Shown one piece after another: positions 7,776 to 14,794 of a stretch of 57,305 nucleotides of DNA (its first letter is position 1; each line of letters starts with the position of its first letter). The notes under the pieces are model-generated. The model was not told the DNA's origin, did no database searches, and saw only the letters and a list, made by a program, of their open reading frames with translations. The DNA lies in assembly GCA_910587835.1 (NCBI GenBank), contig CAJUNQ010000024.1:1-57305 (forward strand). Reading direction: 5' to 3'. The translations under genes were made by a program, and so were the position numbers. Source of the DNA: an uncultured Oscillospiraceae bacterium (GTDB taxonomy: Bacteria > Bacillota > Clostridia > Oscillospirales > Acutalibacteraceae).

Positions 7776-8702
7776 ATGTTCGGTTATATCCGCCCTTATA
7801 AGTCCGAGCTCCTGGTACGGGAGTACAATCAGTACAAGGCAGTCTACTGCGAGCTCTGCCGGGTGCTGGGCAGGGAGTACGGCCCCCTGGCCCGGTTTGC
7901 CCTGAGCTATGACTGCGCGTTCTATGCCCTGGCTGCGCTCTCCCTCTCCGGCAGCGGAGTGGCAGAGGAGCGCAAACGCTGTGTCTGCAACCCCCTGAAG
8001 CTCTGCACCTACCTGCCCAGCCCCGGAGAGGCCTATAAAAAGGCGGCGGCTCTCTGCGTGCTGCTCACCTACCATAAGCTCCGGGACGATGAGGAGGACG
8101 GGGGCTTTTTTTCCTCTCTGCCCAGCCGTTTGCTGCTGACTGTTGCCGCTCCCCAGGCCAAAAAGGCCAGGGCCCGGTATCCGTTTCTGGCTGGGGAGGC
8201 GGAAAAGGCGATGGAGGCCCAGCGTCAGGCAGAAAGGGAGCAGGCCGGGGTAGACCCCTGCGCCGAGCCCACGGCCAAGCTGCTGGAGGCTGTCTTCGGG
8301 GACCTGGCGGGCATGGAGGGCTGCAACGCCCGGCAGCGTCCGGCTTTAGAGCGGTTCGGCTACTTTCTCGGCCGCTGGGTCTATTTGATGGACGCGGCGG
8401 ACGACCTGGGAGAGGACCTGGGCAAGGGGCGTTTTAACCCCTTCATCCGGCGGCTGGGGCTGGAAGGGAAAAGGGAGCTCTCTGAGGAGGACCGGACCCG
8501 GGCGGAGGAGGCCTGCAACGCCGCCCTGAACGCCACTGCCGCCCAGCTGCTGCTGGCAATGAACCTGCTGGAGCTGGGGGGCTTTGCCCCCATCATCCAG
8601 AACGTGGCGGAAAAGGGCCTGCCCCAGGTGCAGAAGGAGATTCTGTTTCTGCATGTAAAAGAGAAGTCCCGGCGGGAGCTGCGCGATCTGCAAAAGCTAT
8701 AA
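7776..8702 (+). CDS. DUF5685 family protein
   Basis: 308 residues starting MFGYIRPYKSELLVREYNQY with CELCRVLG soon after, the signature of the uncharacterised DUF5685 family in Clostridia. The middle holds CVCNPLKLC, a second cysteine pair, and a motif LLTYHKLRDDEEDGG. A later VYLMDAADDLGEDLGKGRFN is acidic and resembles the aspartate-rich helices of isoprenoid-type folds, though that is only a resemblance. It lies upstream of a J-domain protein gene and a membrane protein gene in the same direction, so the three may act together. Function unknown. Confidence 0.8.
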   Translation: MFGYIRPYKSELLVREYNQYKAVYCELCRVLGREYGPLARFALSYDCAFYALAALSLSGSGVAEERKRCVCNPLKLCTYLPSPGEAYKKAAALCVLLTYHKLRDDEEDGGFFSSLPSRLLLTVAAPQAKKARARYPFLAGEAEKAMEAQRQAEREQAGVDPCAEPTAKLLEAVFGDLAGMEGCNARQRPALERFGYFLGRWVYLMDAADDLGEDLGKGRFNPFIRRLGLEGKRELSEEDRTRAEEACNAALNATAAQLLLAMNLLELGGFAPIIQNVAEKGLPQVQKEILFLHVKEKSRRELRDLQKL

Positions 8703-9008
8703 ACCAAAAAGCCCCACAGCCCGCGGCATGAGCCCAGCTGTCAGAGCCAGTAAAAAGGTGAAAAGAGGAGCCCGCTCCTCTGGCGGAGGGCAAGGGGAGG
8801 ACTGCCGCCGGCAACTGCCCTGAATCCGACCGGGCACACGTTGAGCAGCACCCCCCAGCCAGGGAGGTCAATCCCCGGCAAAGCCCCCGGTCCATTGGCC
8901 AAAATGGACATCCCCCACAAGCACCAGTCCACTCAAGCCAAGGCCCGAAAGGCCTTTCATAATATCATAGTCAAATACCTTGCATCACGAAAGGGAAGGG
9001 TTGTAAAG
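8703..9008. other. Intergenic region before the J-domain gene
   Basis: Three hundred bases without a supported gene. The minus strand has a 63-codon open frame with hydrophobic stretches (8932-8741) but no ribosome binding site or family match. A small hairpin, AAGGCCcgaaaGGCCTT, lies near 8940-8956. No clear promoter was found. Confidence 0.4.
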
Positions 9009-9626
9009 ATGGCAGATCCGTATCAGGTACTGGGCGTGTCCCGCTCAGCCACCGACGAGGAGATCAAGGACGCATACCGAGGGCTGGCGAAAAAGTACCA
9101 CCCGGACCAGTACGCCGACAGTCCTTTGAAGGAGCTGGCCGACGAGAAGATGAAGGAGATCAACGAGGCCTACGACAGCATCACCCTGCAGCGTAAGGGC
9201 GGCGGCCACAGCGGCTACAACGGGGCCCAGAACTCTGTCCACTACAACAGCGGCTCAGGCTTCAGCGACGTCCGCGCCCTGATTATGTCCGGCCGCATCG
9301 CCGACGCGGAGCAGCTGCTCAACGGAGTGCCGGCGGACCGGCGCAACGCGGAGTGGTACTTCCTCAAGGGCTCGGTGCTGTACCGCCGGGGCTGGCTGGA
9401 GGAGGCTAAGGACCATTTCTCCCGGGCCTGCCAGCTGGACCCAGGCAACGGGGAGTACAGCGCGGCCCTGAACCAGGCCATGAGCCAGCGCAGCGGCATG
9501 TATGGCGGCTATAACACCAACCGTGACATGACCGGGGGCTGCAATACCTGCGACATGTGCTCTGGCCTGTTGATGGCCGACTGCTGCTGCGAGTGCATGG
9601 GCGGCGACCTGATTCCCTGCTGCTAA
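9009..9626 (+). CDS. J-domain co-chaperone with TPR-like and Cys-rich tail
   Basis: 205 residues. Residues 1-65 are a J domain: DPYQVLGVSRSATDEEIKDA then KKYHPDQYAD with the HPD triad that stimulates DnaK ATPase. After a Gly/Ser linker comes a helical repeat-like region (about 88-165: IADAEQLLNGVP, AEWYFLKGSVLYRRGWLEEA), which looks like TPR units for client binding. The last 30 residues are cysteine-rich (CNTCDMCSGLL, DCCCECMGG, ending CC), which suggests metal or lipid attachment. The start at 9009 is chosen because the J domain begins there. Confidence 0.87.
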   Translation: MADPYQVLGVSRSATDEEIKDAYRGLAKKYHPDQYADSPLKELADEKMKEINEAYDSITLQRKGGGHSGYNGAQNSVHYNSGSGFSDVRALIMSGRIADAEQLLNGVPADRRNAEWYFLKGSVLYRRGWLEEAKDHFSRACQLDPGNGEYSAALNQAMSQRSGMYGGYNTNRDMTGGCNTCDMCSGLLMADCCCECMGGDLIPCC

Positions 9627-9639
9627 GGAGGCGCTGCCG

Positions 9640-10188
9640 GTGAAAACCAGAAAAAGCGCCATGAAGCTGGCTCTCTGCGGCATGATGGCAGCGCTCACCG
9701 TGGTGCTCATGCTGTTTGAGGGGCTGGTCTCTGTGGCTTCTGTGGCAGTTCCCGCCATTGCGGGGTGCCTGCTTATTCCTGTTGTGGCCCATGGGGGGCT
9801 TGGCTATGGCTTTGCCGCCTATGGGGCGGCAGGGCTGCTGTGCCTGCTGTTGGCCCCTGACCGGGAGGCCGCGCTGATTTACCTGCTGTTTTTCGGATAC
9901 TATCCTGTCCTTTACGCGGTGCTGAGTAAGCTGAAAAAACCGCCGCTCCTCTGGGGGGCCAAGCTGCTGATTTTCAACGCCGCTGCCATTGCCGAGGCCA
10001 TGCTGGCTGTGTGGGTGCTGGGCGTGCCGGTAGAGGAGTTTACAAGCCTGCCCTTTGTGGGCGCTTGGGGCCCGGCGGTGCTGCTTGCGCTGGCGAATGT
10101 GGTATTTGTTTTGTACGACCGGGTCCTGGCAGGCTTGATCACCCAATACTACCGGCGTTTTTTTGACAAAATGTCCCGCTATTTCTGA
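9640..10188 (+). CDS. Multi-pass membrane protein, ECF S-component-like
   Basis: 182 residues, about five membrane spans (residues 9-27, 30-50, 55-72, 82-95, 145-165). The opening KLALCGMMAALTVVLML resembles the first helix of ECF-transporter S components, which bind vitamins. No ECF ATPase or T component lies nearby, and I cannot name a substrate. The GTG start at 9640 lies after AAGGAGG and 13 bases from the J-domain gene's stop, so it is co-transcribed with that gene. A generic integral membrane role is also possible. Confidence 0.7.
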   Translation: MKTRKSAMKLALCGMMAALTVVLMLFEGLVSVASVAVPAIAGCLLIPVVAHGGLGYGFAAYGAAGLLCLLLAPDREAALIYLLFFGYYPVLYAVLSKLKKPPLLWGAKLLIFNAAAIAEAMLAVWVLGVPVEEFTSLPFVGAWGPAVLLALANVVFVLYDRVLAGLITQYYRRFFDKMSRYF

Positions 10189-10213
10189 CCGGCCCGGGAG
10201 CCCCCTCCATATC

Positions 10214-10243
10214 AAAAACGCCTGCAGAAGCTGCGGGCGTTTT
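10214..10243 (+). terminator. Rho-independent terminator
   Basis: Hairpin ACGCCTGCAG-aag-CTGCGGGCGT followed by TTTCCTTTT, 25 bases after the membrane protein gene. Confidence 0.85.
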
Positions 10244-10311
10244 CCTTTTGCCGGGGTGGCGAATGAGTCGGTCTAATGTAATGACCGGCTGAAAACAAGG
10301 TGAAACAACAT

Positions 10312-10476
10312 TAGGGCTTGTTTGAAAATAGAGGAAATGCCGGATTTTTGGTCCAAAGGAGGCGGTTTCAAGGAGAAAACCGCAAGTAATACTTGCGTAT
10401 TACGAGGATTTTCGACGCAGAAAGCGACTGCTTTGGGGCAAAAAGACGGTGTTTTCGATTTTTCAAACGAGCCCTA
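10312..10476. mobile_element. Dispersed repeat A, complete copy (MITE-like)
   Basis: A 165-bp element whose ends are inverted repeats (TAGGGCTTGTTTGAAAATA against TAGGGCTCGTTTGAAAAAT read from the other end, 17 of 19 matching) bounded by TA. It shares nearly all of its sequence with 1-141. TA edges and short terminal repeats fit non-autonomous relatives of IS630/Tc1-type elements; no transposase is in the window. Confidence 0.75.
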
Positions 10477-10839
10477 AAATGCAGGGTTTCAGATTCAAGA
10501 CGCAGTCAGGGGAATGCTGACCTGGATGTGGTGTCTTCGGGTGAGAATACCGGCAAAGCCCGCAATAAAATGACGTCTTCACTGTGAATGACATAAATGT
10601 TGACTTGCGCCATCCTGTCCCCCCGGCACACCGGAGCATGTGCTTCTTTGAGAAAGCGGAAGCGCCGCCCTCACGCCCTACCGTGCCGATTCTCCTCGCG
10701 CTGTGTCTGGCCCCCTTAATTTGTATCGCCCTGTTTCCGTAACCGCCTGCTGTCAAAATCCTACAGGCCGGTAGCCACAGAAACCAGCGGCTGTGCCCTT
10801 TTTTCCACAGCCGCCCCAAGCCCTCAAAAGCTTACCGGC
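10477..10839. other. Intergenic region between repeats A and D
   Basis: About 360 bases without a supported gene. The only candidate is a 34-codon frame at 10638-10742 (plus) that encodes a polar start and a hydrophobic segment PTVPILLALCLAPLICIALF, preceded only by a weak CGGAG. The flanks are both repeat elements, so this may be a gene remnant. Confidence 0.35.
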
Positions 10840-10964
10840 CAGCAGCCACAAAAAACCGTGACCACACACCTTCCCTTCCGCACCCGTCCGGGCTGGCTGT
10901 GCCTATGAGTTGGCTTTGCCAACTCAGCGCCCCGCGAACCGGGTCCAGCGTCACGCTGGACAGC
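10840..10964. repeat. Repeat D, copy 2
   Basis: Same order of blocks as 5873-6010: ACCGTGACCACA, GGGCTGGCTGTGCCTATGAG, the GAGTTGGC/GCCAACTC hairpin, and CCAGCGTCACGCTGG. It is tandem to the next copy. Confidence 0.75.
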
Positions 10965-10967
10965 CCC

Positions 10968-11082
10968 AAAAAACTCCCGATGCAAGCACCCGTAACAAAC
11001 CGCGACCACAAACCTCCCCTTCTGCAACCAGCAGGGCTGGTGTGCCAGCCCGCTTCGCGAACCGGGTCCAGCGTCACGCTGG
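10968..11082. repeat. Repeat D, copy 3
   Basis: Carries CGATGCAAGCACCC and AAACCGCGACCACAAA, then a shortened hairpin GGCTGGtgtgCCAGCC in place of the GAGTTGGC hairpin, then CCAGCGTCACGCTGG. The hairpin is kept although its sequence differs. The last bases supply the stop codon of the DUF4130 gene. Confidence 0.75.
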
Positions 11083-11835
11083 CTGGAATTCGGTCATGTT
11101 GGGCCAGTAGCGCATGGGCATGTTGCCCCGGCGGAGCTGGGGGTTGATGCGGCCCTCTACCGCGATGGTGTCATAAAACCTTCTCCACAGGTCCTGATAC
11201 CGCCGCTCCTCCGCCCCTGCTTCGGGCAGCTCCAAGGAGTCTGTCAGGAAAAACAACCCCCGGGATTGCGCCCCTGTCTCATGCAAAAACACCATGCCGT
11301 GGGTCTTGTCATAAATCAGAAAGTTCTCTGTGTTGAACCGCTGGGTGAAATGCCCCGCAATTACCGGCAGTACCCGGTTGTTGGGCGTGAGAGTCGCTGC
11401 CAAAAAATTGCCGCAGTCCGTAAAGCGCAGAAACTCCACACAGTAGTGGGCCTCGTTCTTCAGGTACAGCAGCGCCTTGTCTATGGCGTGTACGTCCTCG
11501 TTGACAGAGAGCTCTGTCACCTTTGCCCCGTGCCGGTAGCCCAGCAGCAGAAAACGGATGAGCCTCAGCTCCTTCTCCTCCATGCAGGTGAGATATCCCC
11601 GGCGCAGCATGTCCCGCACCTGGGGGGAGATGCGCTCCTTTACCGAGCGCTCTACCTGCTGGGCCAGATGGGGCTGGGTGTCAATTACCTGCACGTCAAA
11701 CAAGGTTCCCTGGGGCTCGTCCAGAAGTTGAATGGCCTGGGGGAGCCTTCTCTCGTTGCAGCACCGGGCTACACAGCATAAAAAGCCCTGGTAGCTGCCA
11801 TCGTACCGGTAGACTATATTTGCCCCGTCAGACAT
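11074..11835 (-). CDS. DUF4130 / TIGR03915 DNA metabolism protein
   Basis: 253 residues. The start IVYRYDGSYQGFLCCVARCC and the late HFTQRFNTENFLIYDKTHG fit the family whose members pair with the TIGR03916 radical SAM protein and are predicted to act in DNA repair or modification; no reaction is proven. Its start lies 22 bases inside the radical SAM gene, the usual coupling of this pair. The last codons, ...CAG CCA GCG TGA, fall in repeat D, so the repeat defines the present C-terminus. Expression is expected from the SOS promoter upstream of dinB. Confidence 0.85.
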   Translation of the reverse strand: MSDGANIVYRYDGSYQGFLCCVARCCNERRLPQAIQLLDEPQGTLFDVQVIDTQPHLAQQVERSVKERISPQVRDMLRRGYLTCMEEKELRLIRFLLLGYRHGAKVTELSVNEDVHAIDKALLYLKNEAHYCVEFLRFTDCGNFLAATLTPNNRVLPVIAGHFTQRFNTENFLIYDKTHGMVFLHETGAQSRGLFFLTDSLELPEAGAEERRYQDLWRRFYDTIAVEGRINPQLRRGNMPMRYWPNMTEFQPA

Positions 11836-13112
11836 TTTACCTGGTCCTCCTTTCCTGGCGCGAACAGCGAAAGCTGCTCTGGCGCGTCAAAATTCCTCTG
11901 CACCGGCGACCGCTCGCTGATGGCCCCGGCAATCACGATGGGGTTGTCCATAGGCAGGGGCGAGATGCTTTTGCCCCCGCACAGCAGAAAAAACCGCGCC
12001 CGCTTGAGCACCACCCCCAGCTTTTTCAACCCCTCAAAGGTGAGCCGCTGCTGCCGCCGGGCCGCCCGAATGCGCTGGGCGGACTTGACCCCAATGCCCG
12101 GCACCCGCAGCAGCAGCTCGTAGGGGGCGGTGTTTACTTCCAGAGGGAAGTATTCCAGGTGGTTTACCGCCCAGTTGCACTTGGGGTCCAGCATGGGGTT
12201 AAAGTCTGGGTTCTTCTCGTCCAGAATCTCCCCGGCGGTAAACCCGTAAAACCGCAGCAGCCAGTCTGCCTGATACAGCCGGTGCTCCCGCAGCAGGGGG
12301 GGCGGCGTGTGCAGGGCCGGGAGGGCCCGGTCCTCCACCACAGGCATATAGGCGGAGAAGAACACCCGCTTTAAGCTGTAAATTTTATACAGCCCCTCGG
12401 TCAAAGCCAGAATCTGCCGGTCGCTCTCCGGCGTGGCCCCAATAATCATCTGGGTGGACTGCCCCGCCGGCACAAACCGGGGCGCGGCCTTGTATTTGAC
12501 AATTTCCTTGCTGTTCTGGCGAATGCCGTCCCGAATCTGGGTCATGGGCGCAAGAATTTTTTCCTTGGACTTCTGGGGGGCCAACCGCTTCAGGCTCTGC
12601 TGAGAGGGCAGCTCAATGTTCACGCTCATCCGGTCCGCATACCGGCCCAGCTCCTCGGTGAGCCGGGGGTCTGCCCCAGGGATGGCCTTGACATGCACAT
12701 AGCCCCAAAAGCCCCGCTCCTCCCGAAGCATCTTCACTGCGGACAGCATGAGCTCACAGGTGTAATCCGGGTTCTTCACCACTGCCGAGGAGAGAAACAG
12801 CCCCTCAATGTAGTTGCGGCGGTAGAACTCAATGGTCAGCTCGCACAGCTCCTGGGGGGTAAAGCTGGCCCGGCGGCTGTCGGTGGTGCGGCGGTTGACA
12901 CAGTAGGTGCAGTCATAGGCGCAGTCGTTGCTCATCAGCACCTTCAGCAGTGAGATGCACCGGCCGTCTGCGGCAAAGCTGTGGCAGATGCCCGCCTTTA
13001 CCGCACTGCCCAGCTTGCCCTGCACCGCAGGCCGGTCTACCCCGCTGGAGGTACAGGCCACGTCATACTTGGCCGCGTCGGTCAAAATTTCCAGCTTGTC
13101 AAACAGGTCCAC
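11814..13112 (-). CDS. Putative DNA modification/repair radical SAM protein (TIGR03916)
   Basis: 432 residues. CAYDCTYC near residue 63 is the CxxxCxxC ligand of a radical SAM [4Fe-4S] cluster. Near the C-terminus LLRVPGIGVKSAQRIRAARR is a helix-hairpin-helix that binds DNA. This combination defines TIGR03916. A first GTG (13118) overlaps the dinB stop but lies only 1 base after GGAGG; the second GTG (13112) is 7 bases away and gives (M)DLFDKLEILTDAAKYD, the usual family start, so I choose it. It sits between dinB and its DUF4130 partner in an SOS operon. Confidence 0.88.
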   Translation of the reverse strand: MDLFDKLEILTDAAKYDVACTSSGVDRPAVQGKLGSAVKAGICHSFAADGRCISLLKVLMSNDCAYDCTYCVNRRTTDSRRASFTPQELCELTIEFYRRNYIEGLFLSSAVVKNPDYTCELMLSAVKMLREERGFWGYVHVKAIPGADPRLTEELGRYADRMSVNIELPSQQSLKRLAPQKSKEKILAPMTQIRDGIRQNSKEIVKYKAAPRFVPAGQSTQMIIGATPESDRQILALTEGLYKIYSLKRVFFSAYMPVVEDRALPALHTPPPLLREHRLYQADWLLRFYGFTAGEILDEKNPDFNPMLDPKCNWAVNHLEYFPLEVNTAPYELLLRVPGIGVKSAQRIRAARRQQRLTFEGLKKLGVVLKRARFFLLCGGKSISPLPMDNPIVIAGAISERSPVQRNFDAPEQLSLFAPGKEDQVKCLTGQI

Positions 13113-13114
13113 TG

Positions 13115-14314
13115 TCACGCCTCCTTTCCGGCCTTTTCCCGGCTCTCCATAACAAACGCCCTGCGGATGCTCTCGCTGCCAAAGCGCTGCCGTACCTGGT
13201 CCATAGTGGCCTCCAGCTTTTCCTGGCGGCGCAGGTCGCCGGCTGTGTCAAACAGGCTCAGCTGGGCCCCAGAGGCTGGGGTCAGCCGCCCGGCCCGCAC
13301 CCCCAGCAGCCGCACCTGCCACTTTTTGTTCTCCCGCCGGTACAGGTCCAACGCCGCCTGATAAAGAGACCGGGAGTCGCATACCGGCGCGGCCAGCTGC
13401 CTTTGCCGCTGCAGCTCCTGAAAATCCCCGCTGCGCACTGTGAGCTGTACCTCCCCTGCCCGCAGGCCGTGCCGCCGCAGCTGGGCCCCCACTGTCTCAG
13501 AGAGCTGCAGCAGGGTGGCCCGCACATCCTCCTCCGTGGTGATGTCCCGGGGCAGAGTGGTGCTGGTGCCAATGCTCTTGGGCTCCTCCTCTGCCCCGGC
13601 GCTCTGCACAGGGGAATCGTCCAGCCCATTGGCGTACAGCCACAGGGTCTCTCCCCGCCGGCCCATCAGCCGGGTGAGGGCAACCCGGTCCATGCGGGCA
13701 ATGTCGCCAATGGTGTGCACGCCGTACTTTTGCAGGGTCTTTTCTGTAGAGGGGCCCACAAACAGCAGCTCTGAGCAGGGCAGGCCCCAGATGATGCTCT
13801 CCATCTCCTCCCGGCCAAACTCCGTGACCGCGTCGGGCTTTTTATAGTCGCTGCCCAGCTTGGCGAACACCTTGTTGTACGACACCCCAATGGACACGGT
13901 GAGCCCCAGCTCCTCCTTGATCCGGCGGTGGATGTCCTGGGCAATCTGCAGCCCGTCGCCAAACAGCCGCCCGCTGCCGTATACATCCAGCCAGCACTCG
14001 TCCAGGCTAAAGGCCTCTACCCGGTCGGTGTAGCTGGTGTAAATTTTCTTCGCCAGACGGGAGAACATGGCGTAGCGGTCGTGATGGGGCGGCAGCAGCC
14101 GCAGGCCCGGGCACTTGCGCATGGCCTGCCAGATGGGCTCTGCGGTCTTCACGCCTTTCTCCTTTGCCAGCTGGTTCTTCGCCAGAATAATGCCGTGGCG
14201 GCTCTCCTGGTCCCCGGCCACGGCCATAGGTACGTCCCGGTACTCGGGAGCGTAAAGGGTCTCCACCGAGGCGTAGAAGTTGTTCATGTCCACATGCAGA
14301 ATGCCGTTTTTCAA
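13115..14314 (-). CDS. dinB: DNA polymerase IV (Y family)
   Basis: A 399-residue translesion polymerase. HVDMNNFYASVE holds the first metal aspartate and SLDECWLDVYGSG the catalytic D-E pair; GSDYKKPDAV and the helix-hairpin-helix KYGVHTIGDIARMD follow, then the little-finger domain. Start is TTG at 14314, because ILHVDMNNFY must be kept near the N-terminus and GGGAG precedes it. It bypasses lesions during SOS stress. It leads an operon with two DNA-metabolism genes behind a LexA-type box. Confidence 0.93.
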   Translation of the reverse strand: MKNGILHVDMNNFYASVETLYAPEYRDVPMAVAGDQESRHGIILAKNQLAKEKGVKTAEPIWQAMRKCPGLRLLPPHHDRYAMFSRLAKKIYTSYTDRVEAFSLDECWLDVYGSGRLFGDGLQIAQDIHRRIKEELGLTVSIGVSYNKVFAKLGSDYKKPDAVTEFGREEMESIIWGLPCSELLFVGPSTEKTLQKYGVHTIGDIARMDRVALTRLMGRRGETLWLYANGLDDSPVQSAGAEEEPKSIGTSTTLPRDITTEEDVRATLLQLSETVGAQLRRHGLRAGEVQLTVRSGDFQELQRQRQLAAPVCDSRSLYQAALDLYRRENKKWQVRLLGVRAGRLTPASGAQLSLFDTAGDLRRQEKLEATMDQVRQRFGSESIRRAFVMESREKAGKEA

Positions 14315-14349
14315 GGAGCTCCCTTCCTTCCCTGTATGATGACGCTTTT

Positions 14350-14378
14350 ATTATAGAACATGCGTTCGCGTTTGTCAA
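14350..14378 (-). promoter_or_regulatory. SOS promoter with LexA box for the dinB operon
   Basis: On the minus strand TTGACA (14378-14373), 17-base spacer, TATAAT (14355-14350), all consensus. The spacer contains CGAACgcatGTTC (14368-14356), matching the Gram-positive LexA (DinR) box core GAACnnnnGTTC. LexA bound here would cover both promoter elements. Confidence 0.88.
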
Positions 14379-14550
14379 GGGAAAAGAGCGGAGATGACAG
14401 GCGGCAATATTTCCCTTTTATCACCCTAAAACCAGCCGTGGCTTCTGGGGCTATGACTGATGACATTTTTCCCCGGCGAATCAGTATAACATTTCATATT
14501 TAAAAAGAGTGGAGAAAAAGCGTCCCCGCGTTAACTATACAGCAGCAAAC

Positions 14551-14643
14551 AGGACGCTCGCCCCCTTGCTCCGCAAGGGGTAGAAGGCTTGCTCCGCAAA
14601 CCTTCCCCAGCCGCGCAAAGGCCGCGCGTCTGCGCTCGCTGGC
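14551..14643. repeat. Repeat C, copy 1 (GC-rich 3' repeat)
   Basis: Blocks GGACGCTCG, TTGCTCCGCAAA and CGTCTGCGCTCGCTGG recur in the same order at 24351-24443 and 27681-27748. Each copy lies downstream of a minus-strand gene. Each also contains small hairpins such as CCTTGCtccGCAAGG. Confidence 0.65.
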
Positions 14644-14733
14644 CAGAAGGAAGAACCAAGGCCTGTCCTCTCCTACTTACCGCCAGCAATATGGCCCCCA
14701 GCTTGACCTTGCGCGGCTCCTCCAACATAAAAC

Positions 14734-14768
14734 AGGGCTGACACGCCAAAGGCGCGCCAGCCCCCTTT
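14734..14768. terminator. Bidirectional terminator after the GH42 gene
   Basis: Hairpin GGGCTGACACGCCaaaGGCGCGCCAGCCC (one mismatch) with CTTTTT on the plus side and GTTTTATG on the minus side. Confidence 0.7.
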
Positions 14769-14794
14769 TTATGCTCTCATCCAAATTCCGTGCC

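Noticed and set aside
10638..10742. 34-codon frame with a hydrophobic segment
   Set aside because: Weak ribosome binding site, no coupled neighbour and position between two repeat elements. Kept only as a note in the intergenic entry.
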